The translations under genes and the position numbers were made by a program. Below, piece after piece: positions 36,088-47,599 of a stretch of 64,000 bases of DNA (positions within the stretch are counted from its first letter, which is position 1; the number at the start of each line of letters is the position of its first letter). The stretch covers positions 607,277,677 to 607,341,676 of the forward strand of contig NC_081405.1 in assembly GCF_030272615.1 (NCBI RefSeq), written 5' to 3'. A model generated the notes under the pieces. That model did no database searches, was not told the origin of the DNA, and saw nothing but the letters and a program-made list of their open reading frames with translations. This DNA comes from Cryptomeria japonica (lineage: Eukaryota; Streptophyta; Pinopsida; Cupressales; Cupressaceae).

Positions 36088-37706
36088 TAGTGTAGGAGTA
36101 CTTAGGACTTAGGAAAATTAGCTTTCACAATTTTGGCTTGTACTGACCCTAGCCAAGTCTGTAGTGAATAAGGACTCCAAGAGGCTCCAAGAGTTAGTAT
36201 TTTGTGTCAATGTAGGCCTAGGTTGAGTTCATTCTTCTTAGGTTTGCATTTTTGTGTAAATAGTGGGTTGAGTAGGTAGATCTTCTTAAGGGTGAAAAGT
36301 GTCAAAAAATGGTATAAGAATTAGGGAGGGTTAAATAGGTCTTAGACATGTTTGAAAAGTCATATGTTATGACTTTGAATAGGTCTTATAGGTTGGAGAA
36401 ACCAAAAGTGTAAAAATCACAAAGTTGCAAAAAGTTGTCATGACAACTTTTGTCTTGAATTGGTTAGCAGTGGAGTTAGGGATTGTCCAACGTCCTAAGA
36501 GGACTCCACACATGGGAAACCAATATATACCATCTCTTGCATGTTTTCCAAGGTTGGAGAAGTGTGTGATATAAGTTCAACAATTGAAACTACTCATTTG
36601 TCAGTCTTGCTGGCAACATTTTGGCTTGATTTTACTCATTTTGCAATTGAATATGGATTGAATCCATTGAACTAGAAATGGATTGAGTTACTCCTATGTG
36701 TTATTATGTTGTTGGTTCAATTTAGAGTCTTGTAAATACTATTCATTGGTGTTTTTTTATTCAATTTTGCAAACAACCAGTTTTGGCTTGTATATAGTAG
36801 TTTCTTGTAAATATGGTTGCCCCATGCGTTCCACACGTGCTGCCATCACGGCTAGTTGGGACATGGTAGGAAACCACCTGTACATTGTAAATATGTAGGT
36901 TCAAGTGCTGGAGAGGAGTTTAAGTATGACTGTCACCTTATTCTAGGCAAGTCCAGAAACAACCCGTCTAGAGGAAATAAGGTGAAAAGGAAGTGCCAAG
37001 TGCAGGGGTGTGTGAGAAATAACCATTTCAGAGTTTGGAGGGGTCCATGGAGTTGGGGAAGAGTTGTATATGTAGGGAGAAGCTTTGACAAATCCTTTTG
37101 ATACCCAAACCCCAACTTGTTCATTCACTGCCGGTTAAAGGAATAGTAAACCCTTCAGAGCCCTCATTTTGGGGTTTATACATTGTACGGTGAAACCAAT
37201 GGCCAAAACCACAAAAATCCTTTAGGGATAGGTGTATCTTTGAAGAAAATACAAACTTATTTGGGGGTCCTTTGAATCATTTTCCTTCAAGCCCTAGAAA
37301 ACCGGATTTGAAGGCCCAATTGGGGCTCATTCCTTGTAGCCCTTTTCTAGGCAAGATTTTGAAGTCGGTAAGAAATATAATGATTGCAAGCCACTAATGG
37401 ACCCAAAATGGATATAAAAAATGTTAGTAGACACCTCCACACCTCTCCATCATCTCACAACATCAAGAGGTCAGTTTGACAAGTTGAAGCCAAGAAGCCA
37501 TAATTGAGCACCTGAGAAGCATTGGGAAATTGGTAGGGTTCCTAACAAAAACATTTGAAGAATACACCTTGGAAAGGTCAAGAGTCAAGTCCTAGAAGAG
37601 ATTGAGAAGGACTTGGAGGTCTAGAGTGCAACTAGGCCTGGTGAGTTGGTGGAATTGAGAAACACCAACTAGGTGATGTGTTGAGTAGGCTAGGTAAACC
37701 TCATCA
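36088..37706 (+). mobile_element. Solo LTR, gypsy-related (1619 bp), inside LINE ORF1
   Basis: It is flanked by a perfect 5-bp target duplication GTTAT (36083-36087 and 37707-37711). The start TAGTGTAGGAGTACTTAGG equals the start of the gypsy LTR at 15267 (TGGTGCAGGAGCACCTGAG) after only C-to-T and G-to-A changes. The end CCTCATCA is also the same as in that element. The middle is diverged and about 1 kb shorter, so it belongs to a related family. Orientation follows the matching LTR start. Confidence 0.78.
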
Positions 37707-37711
37707 GTTAT

Positions 37712-38400
37712 AAAGCCTAATCCATATAAGAACCTCCTTGATCTCTGCCTTTTCAGGATCAAAGTTTGGAATCCAATCCTTGATAAAAAATCCCTTTCCC
37801 CAATAAGGAACGGTCCACTATTTAAAATCCATTCTTTGTCCTTTTCATATGAATAAATGACTAGGTAAAAACCATTTAGAAGGGTTTTTAACACACAATC
37901 CCTACCCTAGTTTTCATCACACCAAGTGCGGACACTTGAGAATGCAGGCCAATCCCCTTCCATTTCATGAAAAAAGCCTTTTTTTATAAGCATTTGAACG
38001 GGTTCTTTCCACTCAACATTTTCAATAAGAAGGGACACAATATGAGAATGGTAAAAACCTGTACATACCTTCTTCGCCAGTGGCTCCACCTCATATTATC
38101 TCGGTTTGCAAAAATTCTTTTCAATGGTCTTGAACTCAACTTAGGGCCCAGAATGAATAGTTGCATACCCACACCGATTACGACCTTGGTCTTGTCCATG
38201 GACAAAACCCTTATTCCATGATCTCTATTCATCTCTAAATCTGTTTGCCTGATCCTGTCATGCTCTAAACAATGGTCACTATGCTCTATTCTGGTATCCT
38301 TCAATCTGCTGACCTCTATAATGACATACAAGCTGAGCTTTGCTATATCTTGAAAACCCTAGCTCATGCTCCATCTTTGATCTCCAACACATGGTGTCAA
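37712..38400 (-). pseudogene. LINE ORF1, N-terminal part
   Basis: Minus-strand pieces include PLKRIFANRD (about 38110), then EMEGDWPAFSSVRTWCDENW and LLNGFYLVIYSYEKDKEWIL (about 37965-37815). This is the characteristic DUF4283 region of plant LINE ORF1. Frameshifts occur near 38070 and 37770. It ends at the solo LTR target duplication. Confidence 0.7.
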
Positions 38401-41400
38401 TAATATATTGTACCTTGCATTTAGGGTCCATGTGAGATTGGGTATATGATTTCCTTTAACTCAATAAAATTTACAAAATTCTTGGTCATTATGTCCTTGG
38501 AGATGGTTTGAGATCTAATGGATGACAAGGGGAAGATTGATTGAGTTAGAACTTAATAAATTTTGAAGAACATAATCCATGGATTATTGAATCTTAATCA
38601 ATTGTCTATAGGCATTTAGTTGAATGAAGGAAAAGTAGAAGTGTTAGCAGCTTGATGAAATTTTGTTTTTATGTCATTGCCCTTGGAAAAGATGCTTGCC
38701 TTTGGATACTTTGAAGGATACAAATTATTTTGAGTTAATGACCCATACTTGAAAATATTTCTTCCTAACAATTTGGAATCAACTATTTTTACATGTGCAC
38801 TCAAGCCCATAAAAGATGCAAATTGATTTAGTTACATGTTGTCCTTAATTGGCTTATGTATCTTCAATAAAAAATTACAATTCAAAATAATGTAAGGGAG
38901 TAACCACCTTAGAGCATAAAGACTGACATTATATAACAATCACTAATGGGTTTAGTTTGTCCTTGTGTGTAATTGAATACATCTAAAACTATGAAAGAAA
39001 GCTAAGGTAGCTGGACAAATTTCTACACTTATCTTGACAGGAGGGTAATGAAAAAACTTTTTTTAGATTTTTACAATAGCTACAAAACCTTAACAAAACT
39101 AAACATAAATAGATGCGCAAACCACAACACAATGATTTATGTGGGAGAGAACCTTTTGAGAGAAAAAATCCACAATCCAAAAGCTACCCTATATATTTTT
39201 CTGAAATAAAAAAGATTTACAATATACTTGTAGGGAGAGCTTCCTACAAGAGCATCATAAATTAGATATTTAGAGGCAATTCAATAGCTATCAAATGCTT
39301 AGAATACATCACAATACCCAATTGTAGTACAACATCCTCATAAAATAGGGCTACCTTCTAGGACAAACAAAGCCAAGATAATCTCTACCATGACACAACG
39401 ATAAACGATCAATATTTACAATGATAAATTATACATAAAATATGGTTTTCAGGGGTGGTTTTCTTGAACCTCCATTTGGACATATGGCCCTCAGACACCT
39501 TGGTGGGGGATAAGTCCCCTATACCTCGTAGGGGGTATCACCCCTACACACGCCCCTCCTCTATCCCCATCCCCGCCATCTCCTTCCCCCACAGTGACTT
39601 ATAAATAGTAACCTTTTGTTATTAAACAATTGAGACACTATTTTCATAACAAACTATAATTGTAAAGCCCATGTTAAGTTGGGATTGCATAAGAATGTTT
39701 AAATTAACTCATCAAGTGTGTGATTTGGATTCTTGATGAAGTTGAAAGAACCACTCAATAACACAATCTTTTAAGGTATGCGGATATAACTTAGTTAATA
39801 GCTTGTCCTCATATAGGAAGTCTACATATGTAGTTGTAAAAGATCACAAATAATGACAATAGAAAGCTTGTAGTAGTTAGTGCATAACAATCTTTTCTGA
39901 TAGTGGTGTATGTGTACCATCCTTTAATTTTGTATTTCTTGTTGTTTTGGTTTTGCATATAATCTTTTTTTCATAATATGATCTATGTTGTAAATTAATG
40001 CATTTAAAGTGAAATATGGAATGATAAAAAGTGTAGGCTGCGAGCCATTATGTTGTGTATAAGATTGAGCATGAAAAGTAAGATGGGTGCATAGAGTGAT
40101 AAATTGAGAAAAAGATAGAAGAGGAAATATAATTGAATACATGGGTGAAGATGTGGAATGAGAGATGAACACCATAAAAGCCGTAATAGGTGTGGGAATA
40201 TATATTTAGAAGGGCAATGATAATAGTAGATGAGATGTGCATCATATGATCAGATCTAGGTATCCAGGAGGGGTATAAAGGTAGGCCACGAAGGGAATGG
40301 GAGGTGGAAAAGGGAAAGACACTATTTTGTTGATATCGATGGTGATGGTAGTATGGAGGTAAATGTTGGTAGTAGGGATAACAACAAAAAGGAAACAAAA
40401 AAGTCATCAAATATGTGAAAATTTCCAAGTGATGGCATGTAAGTGGAAGATGTAGTAAGCCAAGGCACCGGAATAAAATGTGATCTTCAACGGCGTGTCC
40501 TAGTGAACAAGAATCGTTCTGTGGGAATCCAGGGAACAAGAATGGGCTTTTTTCAACACCATAAAGCATCTCAAATTTTGGCAACGCCCCAAATAAAGAG
40601 AGATAATTCACCAGGTCTTCCTCTCGTGCACGGGACTTGGTTGACGTCATTCGCTGACGTTATCAATAATATCTAAGATTTGAAACTTTGATTTGCATAC
40701 GCCGTTGTAGTGTTTGTATTACACAAGATGTCCCAATGCAGAGCACGTGAAAGAAGAAGACGCATACGTCATTGTCATGAGCAGTATAGAGGTAAGAATG
40801 GATGTGAAAGCAATTCCTTTCAACTCATGGAAACAGACACTAATCTGTGGTTTAAAAAGAAAAAATACCATTTGAGAATCTGCTGGACAAGGTTTTGTTT
40901 TTCTTTCTTCAAGGGTTTGTCTAGGATGATGGTGCAAGTAGGATGTTTTATGATGTTCTTATGTGAATGCTCTTGGATCTAGATTAGAGAATGACAATAA
41001 ATTAGTCATATACTTTACTACTAGCAATTGCACTTTGGTGGGCAATGGGTACGCCGAAAATAATAGCATTGGACAAAACAATAAAGAGGGGAAACAGAAG
41101 AATAGTAGAAAAGTCAATTTGATAAAGTGACATATTATACTTCATTTTTTAAAGAAATTAAACAAGTGTAGTAATTTTTCATATAGAGATAATCCATTTT
41201 TTCAGCAAAAGGAGGTGATTATAATGAAGGGTAGGAAGATTGAAATGTTATTAAAATGAAACGATGGAAACCAATAGACAAGTGTGATATAGAGAAGAAA
41301 GTGGAAACACAGATGAGAAGGGTGTGGGTGCGAAAATATAATACCTATGTAAATACCTTCCTTCACAAAAATGAGCTAGATACCACTACGACTATGTTAG

Positions 41401-41944
41401 GTGGAATCATCAAACCCGCAAAAAAGTCAACAATTCCATTGGTGACAATTGTGGATGTTTAAATAATGTTCTCTTATTCTTCAACTATATTTGCATGTTG
41501 GAGGGATGTAGGTTTAAAAGTGAAGGTTAAGGTGGAGTTTCTTTGAAAGAGAAGAAAATGATGAATTTAAAACCATATTTGATCTCCTTTGTTGAAATAG
41601 AAGTAATGACTACCCTTTTGGCATCATCATTAGAATGGAGGTAATAAGGAATGCACACTTCAACTCTAAGTTCAATGGGAACTACAAGATATCTTAAATC
41701 AAGGTAATTTTTAATGCTAATATGAACAATGTAATATTGTACCATATTACTTAAAAGAGTTTGGAGGCATCTTTATGTGTTAACAATGTGTTATACAAAA
41801 TGTATAATTAATTAGATCATAATAATCAATTTAAAAATTAAATTTGAATTTTAAGAAAATTATAATTTTCTCATACCACAAAATTGAATTATATCAATTT
41901 CAAAGAAAAAAATAACAATGAAAAAAATAACATAAAAATAGACA
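38401..41944. other. No gene recognised
   Basis: About 39110-39180 has ATTTATGTGGGAGAGAACC-like sequence, reminiscent of the interior of plant copia LTRs. 39470-39600 is a C-rich patch. The minus strand has a 200-codon open frame at 40048-40650, but its Tyr/His/Ser-rich composition tracks AT-rich DNA and it matches no family I know. Nothing else is supported. Confidence 0.4.
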
Positions 41945-41956
41945 TGTAAGAGATGG

Positions 41957-42121
41957 TTTACTAACTACTTGGAGGAGGATGGTATTGAAGCAGTGATGGG
42001 TGATGAGGAGATACCTAACGCCATCGCGCTTAGCCCGGAGAGTCCTCTGTTAAGTCCGAACCCGAGGAAGGCAAGTCTCAGAAAAAGGGGAAGTTCGTTT
42101 CCTCTGACTCCTAGGGCTTGA
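41957..42121 (+). other. Coding-like fragment of unknown origin
   Basis: A 54-codon frame to TGA 42119-42121 is markedly GC-richer than its surroundings and reads as ordinary protein: acidic start YLEEDGIEAVMGDEE, then a basic Ser/Pro/Arg tail SPNPRKASLRKRGSSFPLTP. No start codon is obvious, and the upstream sequence is AT-rich. It could be the C-terminus of a retrotransposon ORF1 or a terminal exon. I cannot tell which. Confidence 0.35.
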
Positions 42122-42733
42122 ATGCAGTCCCAATTGGCTTGAATCAATAGGTTGTTGCATCTACTATCTTAATTTTGTAATCATTAGACTCAATCCTTTC
42201 CTTTTGGCTTAGTTAGGATAATCTCGTTACTAATGGAATTTTACAGACAAAATTCGGCATATGGCTTATTGTCACATAGTTAAACATGATGTTTCTATTT
42301 TGGTTGGATGCATATATCTATTTTAAACTAAGTTGTCCTAGTACTGCAGACTTATCAGAAAATGGAAAGCAAAGTTTTGGTAGAATCTCTCTCAGCATAT
42401 CTGCTCTATCCTCTTGATTTAGTCTTCTTTTTGTGATAGCTTGCTACCCACCTATGCTCCTCCACTCACAAAACGGTTGTGAGCATTCTCAGGTCTGAAA
42501 CCCTAGTTACTTTATGTTTCTTTATCGAAGTAATTTATGTCCCAGCTCCTTGCATTTGTCCTAATTCTTTTCAGCTTGCACTCCTAGATTTTTATTTGCT
42601 ATTTTTATTTATTTATATGTGTGTGTATGCATTTGCATATATATATATATATTCATTTTCATAATTTGTCTGGTTCTTCTTATCAGGCCTTATCTTGTGG
42701 CCTATGGTTTTAGACCTTCATTCACGTTGTCAG

Positions 42734-42737
<4 letters not shown>

Positions 42738-42814
<77 letters not shown>
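42738..42814. repeat. (TA)n microsatellite
   Basis: About 38 TA units, followed by GTGTGTATGTATG. Smaller TA runs lie nearby at 42637-42650 and 42895-42911. Confidence 0.93.
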
Positions 42815-42815
<1 letters not shown>

Positions 42816-45380
42816 TTGTGTGTATGTATGTTTAGGTATATTCATTCATATATCTTTCGGTGAATCTTATATTTTATATACTTTCATATACAAATATATA
42901 TATATATATAGGTTTTCATATATATTCATTTTTGTTCTATGTGATGGTCTTTCTCTGAGGTGTGCTTTGTTTTCTCCCTACGAATTATTTTCCTTGATCT
43001 TCGGATGTCATGGCCCTAGATCAGAATTGGCATTATTTTATTAATTTTATGGTAGTTTATTCGATAATCTATGCATAATTGTAAGTCAATTTTTTAGATT
43101 AAATTAGATTTACTCTTTCCACTGTGTCCATTCTACTATGTTTCTCTGTTGCTTAGGGACTATTAGGATTGCTTTGTATATGGTTGTAAATTTATTGTGT
43201 TTTTTTCAGTAAATTTTAGGAATTACTATTGACAGATTTGTCATTCATCATCGCTTTGCCTATTAACCCAAATGGTCATGGATAGTGTTAACTTTGCATA
43301 GAAATTGTCTTGAAATGTTATTTCTGCGGAGAAGAATATTTCTGGTAACGAATTCCTTATATTCGCTATTGATGCAAGATTAACAGTTTGCAGGAGAAAG
43401 GTTTTGTTATTGTGGTTTTGCAGGGTTATTAAATTCACTATGGACGAAATATAATCTTGATTTACTCAGAGCTCTTTCACTTGTTACTTATGCAAACTTC
43501 CTCTCACATCAAGGCAGGAGATTGCAAGCATACTTCAGAAATATATTGTTGCTGTGTTTATCACATGGTTTATCCATAATATGGGTGGATCGCTTGCAAT
43601 ATTTAGATGTAATTTCTTTCTATAATCAGCCATTGGCTGTATTTTTCAGTATAGTATCCTTGGGCAAGATCAGAGGTTTTCTTAGTTTAGTTCCAGTGCC
43701 CACACTGAACCGAACATGTAAAATGTAAACTTTTTATTAAATTAATAAAATATATTATACAACTACGGTCCATTATCAATAAAAAAAAACATAAAAATAA
43801 ATAGAAATAAATTAAATTAAATAAAAATTAAGTTATCAAGTAAATTGCATATTGAACATAAGTATTTAATTTATGAAGAAGTATCTAAGATTGTTTCATT
43901 ATATATCAGAATATATAATAGCATAGTGATTGTAATAAATATAGATATATTTAAGCTTTCATTTTTTTTCATAATCATAAATTTAAAAAATTTAACAAAG
44001 TACAACATATAGAACATATTATATCTTTTATATACTTATGAAATACAACACATCCAACTAATCCTCCAAATTGTCTTCCTTATATTAAAATTCTATAATA
44101 CTAAATTTTCTAAAAAAAATTGAAATTTGAAAATCTCTTCCTTTCACAAATTGAAAATTTTACCAATTTTTTTTAAAATATAAAATTTTTAAATAAAAAA
44201 TACTTCATTGAACTTAAATATATTTGAATTATGGTTCTAAAAACATTCCTAATTTTTTTTAAAGAAGTATTCTTTTAGTGAATTTATATAAGTATTATTA
44301 AATGACTTCAATATACTTAAGTTGTGATCTAAATATAACTCTTTAATTTTCTTGAAAGAGAAGAAATAAAATGTTTGGAAGGTTATAGCTTCAATGTAAA
44401 TATAAATTCTATTGAAATAATTAAATGAGTAAAATATAAAACTAAATAAATTTAAACAAGATCTATGTAAATTATGTATCTAATCTTGTAGCATCCATTA
44501 TTTTTTAAAATGTTATCTTTTTATTTTTGTAAAGAAAAGTATTTTATGTAACACTAAATGATTAACATAAGAGAGCTTGAGACTTACAAAATCATATGAA
44601 CCAGTCATGGAACCACAATCAAAAAGAGATAAAAATGAACTTTATATAGGAATTAGTACATGCACAATTGAATAATAGCGTACACATCATGTCTTCCAAT
44701 AATATGCACAAAGTATTTTTTTTTTGGTAGCGTACACATCATGTCTTCCAATAACATGCACAAAGTCTGTTTTTTGTTTGTTAAAAAATTACTATGATAA
44801 CAAAAATTGTGCCAACGTCATTTGCTACTTGTACTTCTAAAACTTTGGCACTAGAATGTGAGTAAAAATGAAGATAAATATAATCTAGTGAGGTCATTTG
44901 GGAATCCTACACTAACAATATTAATAAAGGAATTTTTTACATACTTGATAATTTCATTTAGCTTCATGTAGTTTTATATCAATATTCATACAAATTGGGA
45001 AGTTCAAACTAAGCATTGTAATATTAGAGTAAGATTAGAGAAAGATTGACTCAATAGATTCAATAGACAGATGAAAAAATGAACTATACTCGAATTGTTA
45101 ACAAGAGTCCACCAAAAATTTTAATCATTAAGATTACAAAAATGACATCCAAATATACATTTACGAGATCATATATCTTACTCATAATTAATCTAAGACA
45201 AATAATACATAAAAAAATATTAAATGTATTAAGGAGTCTATTTATTTTAATCAATTTTTTTTCTTTTTCTATAATGTTTTATTTGATCTTAAAGTAATTG
45301 TATTGTTATTTGTTAAATGAAGGCACAATTACTAGGCAGATACTCAGAGTGTAGGTGACTCACAATTTGCAAAATGTCAA
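42815..45380. other. No gene recognised
   Basis: Strongly AT-rich, with no long frame and no recognisable motif apart from the short tandem duplication at 44676-44766. Confidence 0.45.
44676..44766. repeat. Short tandem duplication (39-bp unit)
   Basis: TAGCGTACACATCATGTCTT followed by CCAATAA(T/C)ATGCACAAAGT is present at 44676-44714 and again at 44728-44766, separated by a T-run. Confidence 0.85.
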
Positions 45381-45389
45381 AGAATCTAT

Positions 45390-45562
45390 AGAATGCCTAA
45401 TCTGTTTCACATATCGCCTCAAAGAAATCTGCTTTCATCAAATGCTCGGAAGACAAGGACCGCGAACTGTTTGATAAAATTCCTCAAAGAAATTTGGTCT
45501 TGTGGGAGCATGCAAAAGAAAGAGCACAAATCAGACAAACAGTTTGTGAGATGGAAGGTTAA
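45390..45562 (+). pseudogene. PPR-protein fragment (two motif remnants)
   Basis: Codons from 45464 read ELFDKIPQRNLVLWEHAKER, which closely resembles the LFDKMPQRNVVSW core of plant PLS-type pentatricopeptide repeats. Just upstream, in another frame (45393-45437), NLFHISPQRNLLSSN looks like an earlier repeat of the same kind. Only about 170 bp is recognisable, with a frame change between the two repeats and no start or stop context. PPR proteins bind organellar RNA. This is at most a scrap of one. Confidence 0.5.
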
Positions 45563-46220
45563 ATCTGTTGACTAGGTATTCCTACAACAAACATATAACG
45601 GATAAGGAGTCCTGTACGATGTATATACGTAATAGGGAGTAGCACAGTACAAGTTTCAACAGGTTGGATTAAATATGCTAACTCAAACCTTCTCGCCATT
45701 TCAATTACATTTCTTATTAACTTAGTTCTATGGCAGAGCATGTGCTTACTGCAGATCTACAAAGCCATCAACAACCTATCTAGAGATGCAGACAATGTTA
45801 GCAGAATAGCTTCTACAACAAATTTATCATACTGAGTCATACCATGCTTCGATTTCGTATTATTTTTCCTGCAAACTCTGCCCAATTTTTCTTGTCGGCA
45901 TGCTTACAACAGAACACAATATGTGCAAGCGCAAAGTAAGTCATTTCCATTGTTTTGGTAGGGTTCCCTGCAAGATAACATAATTGATATATATTCATCA
46001 AATAGATACAAATATCATGTTGCAATGACAAGATTTAGAAAAATTAAATTAATATTGGCAACATTAAATTATACACAAAGACTACTAAAGAGTACTGACC
46101 CTTCCACAGTCAAAGGCAATTGGGAGGCCAGATTATAGTCCGAACTGAGGTTTGTGGAGGAGCATGCCCGTTGGTCTGTTGAGCGTTTACATAGTCTCCC
46201 AGTCTCATCGGTGTAGGGGG

Positions 46221-46262
46221 GTGATTTGACATGCTTCTTCAGTACTGAGCATGTCAAATCAC
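46221..46262. repeat. Perfect 15-bp stem hairpin
   Basis: GTGATTTGACATGCT (46221-46235) and AGCATGTCAAATCAC (46248-46262) are exact complements around a 12-nt loop. Immediately after, CACTTATAAATGTGAAAAGAC is present twice (46260-46280 and 46291-46311). Confidence 0.8.
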
Positions 46263-46854
46263 TTATAAATGTGAAAAGACGGCTCTGCTTCACTTATAAA
46301 TGTGAAAAGACAACACCTCAAGGAATAAAGTGTATCCCACGGAAATTCATTATTCTGCAGTGCGATGACAATGGAGGGCTACGATGACTACAATCGTCTT
46401 GCATTGCCTACCGAATGATATCAGCCGTGGATGGGAAATTTGAGGTTGTCCACTTCAGATAGGAGACGCCTTCGGCATTATAATATCATATATCATGGCA
46501 TGTAATATAAAGAACTTACAATTAAATCAATTCATAATAGTTAGTATGTAGAGAGAAATATGCTCTAACAATTTAAAGTTTCAAAAATTGGGGTTAGATC
46601 TATAGTTAATTAATAACTAATTTGTGTTAATTTTCCACCTACAAATCTCAATCAAGTTGATGAATGATGGAGATTGAATATTAAGTTGAAACCCTAAAAC
46701 TCTGGAAATGAAATGAGAGTATAGTAAGGTTAAGTTGAATTGGGTCCAAAATATAAGGAAAAAAGGCATAAATATTTGGAAGCAAGTTGATTTGAAGAAT
46801 ATTGATAAATGTAATGTGCAATCCATCATATTTACAATTAAACCTTTATCTTCC

Positions 46855-47165
46855 ACAACTTCTATGTTGTTTACATTGCTATATCTATAATTTTATCATA
46901 TATTTATGTGAACATGGATTGATATCATCTCTAGGAAATTAAGAGATTGATTACAATTGAATTATATGACTATTGCAACAACTTCCTTTATCTTTTTTCT
47001 TTTGTTGAGGTTTCCCCGTCTTAATAAGTTCTGCAACATTCGATGCAATTTTCTCTATTATATTCCTCCGATCTTTGTAATGCACATGATAAATGTACTC
47101 TAAAATTACCTCGTTCATATTCAAGTTTATGTACATAATATTTATTAATGATAAGAAAAGCGATG
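46855..47165. repeat. Family R fragment
   Basis: It matches copy 1 near 21955-22260: words such as TCTATGTTGTTTACATTGC and TCGATGCAATTTTCTCTA are in the same order and orientation. Confidence 0.55.
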
Positions 47166-47599
47166 ACCAAGATACTAAAAGTGAAAGATGGACGTTCCCT
47201 TTTTTGTTTTCTTTTGTTTTGTATTTCTTTCTTTTTACTCTATTTTTGCAAAAGTTCATTGGCATATGAACAAATAATGGTTTTATTTCACTTGCGGAAG
47301 GATTTATTAATGTTTATGGTATTATATATCTTTTTATATGTTTTTAATATAATTTTTTTAATAATTTATAGTTAGTTATATTTAAGGTTGTTAAAACTTG
47401 TATCAAAGTTATCACAAGTGCTTCCAGACAATATGAAAATTGAATAGGTGCTTGGGTTCCTAGGGTGAGACGCGAGGATTTAGACAAGTTTTGGTAGACT
47501 CAATGTATTGATAAGAGAAATATTTAAATATCATAGTATGTATTATCTACTTAGGTGAACATATGCTTGGACAAAATCATAATCAATAAGGTATTGAGA

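Larger units (their letters stand above)
33000..38400 (-). mobile_element. LINE (ORF1 + ORF2) split by a solo LTR
   Basis: Minus-strand LINE with parts of ORF1 (38400-37712 and 36082-35226) and ORF2 (34974-33040). The two ORF1 pieces join across the solo LTR at 36088-37706: the break falls within a conserved stretch that reads WIRLYN on one side and NLPDEYW on the other, with GTTAT duplicated at the join. The copy stops inside the RT near 33000, so the RNase H end and 3' UTR are missing. The 5' end near 38400 is uncertain. Confidence 0.78.

Noticed and set aside
40048-40650. 200-codon minus-strand frame
   Set aside because: Composition (Tyr, His, Ser, Phe) follows the AT-rich DNA, no domain is recognisable, and no splice or regulatory context supports it. 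Listed only within the unassigned region.
45837-46293. Two minus-strand frames that might be exons joined over an intron (acceptor-like TTGCAG near 45971, GT near 46103)
   Set aside because: The reading frames do not join cleanly at the available GT/AG sites, and neither piece shows a known domain.
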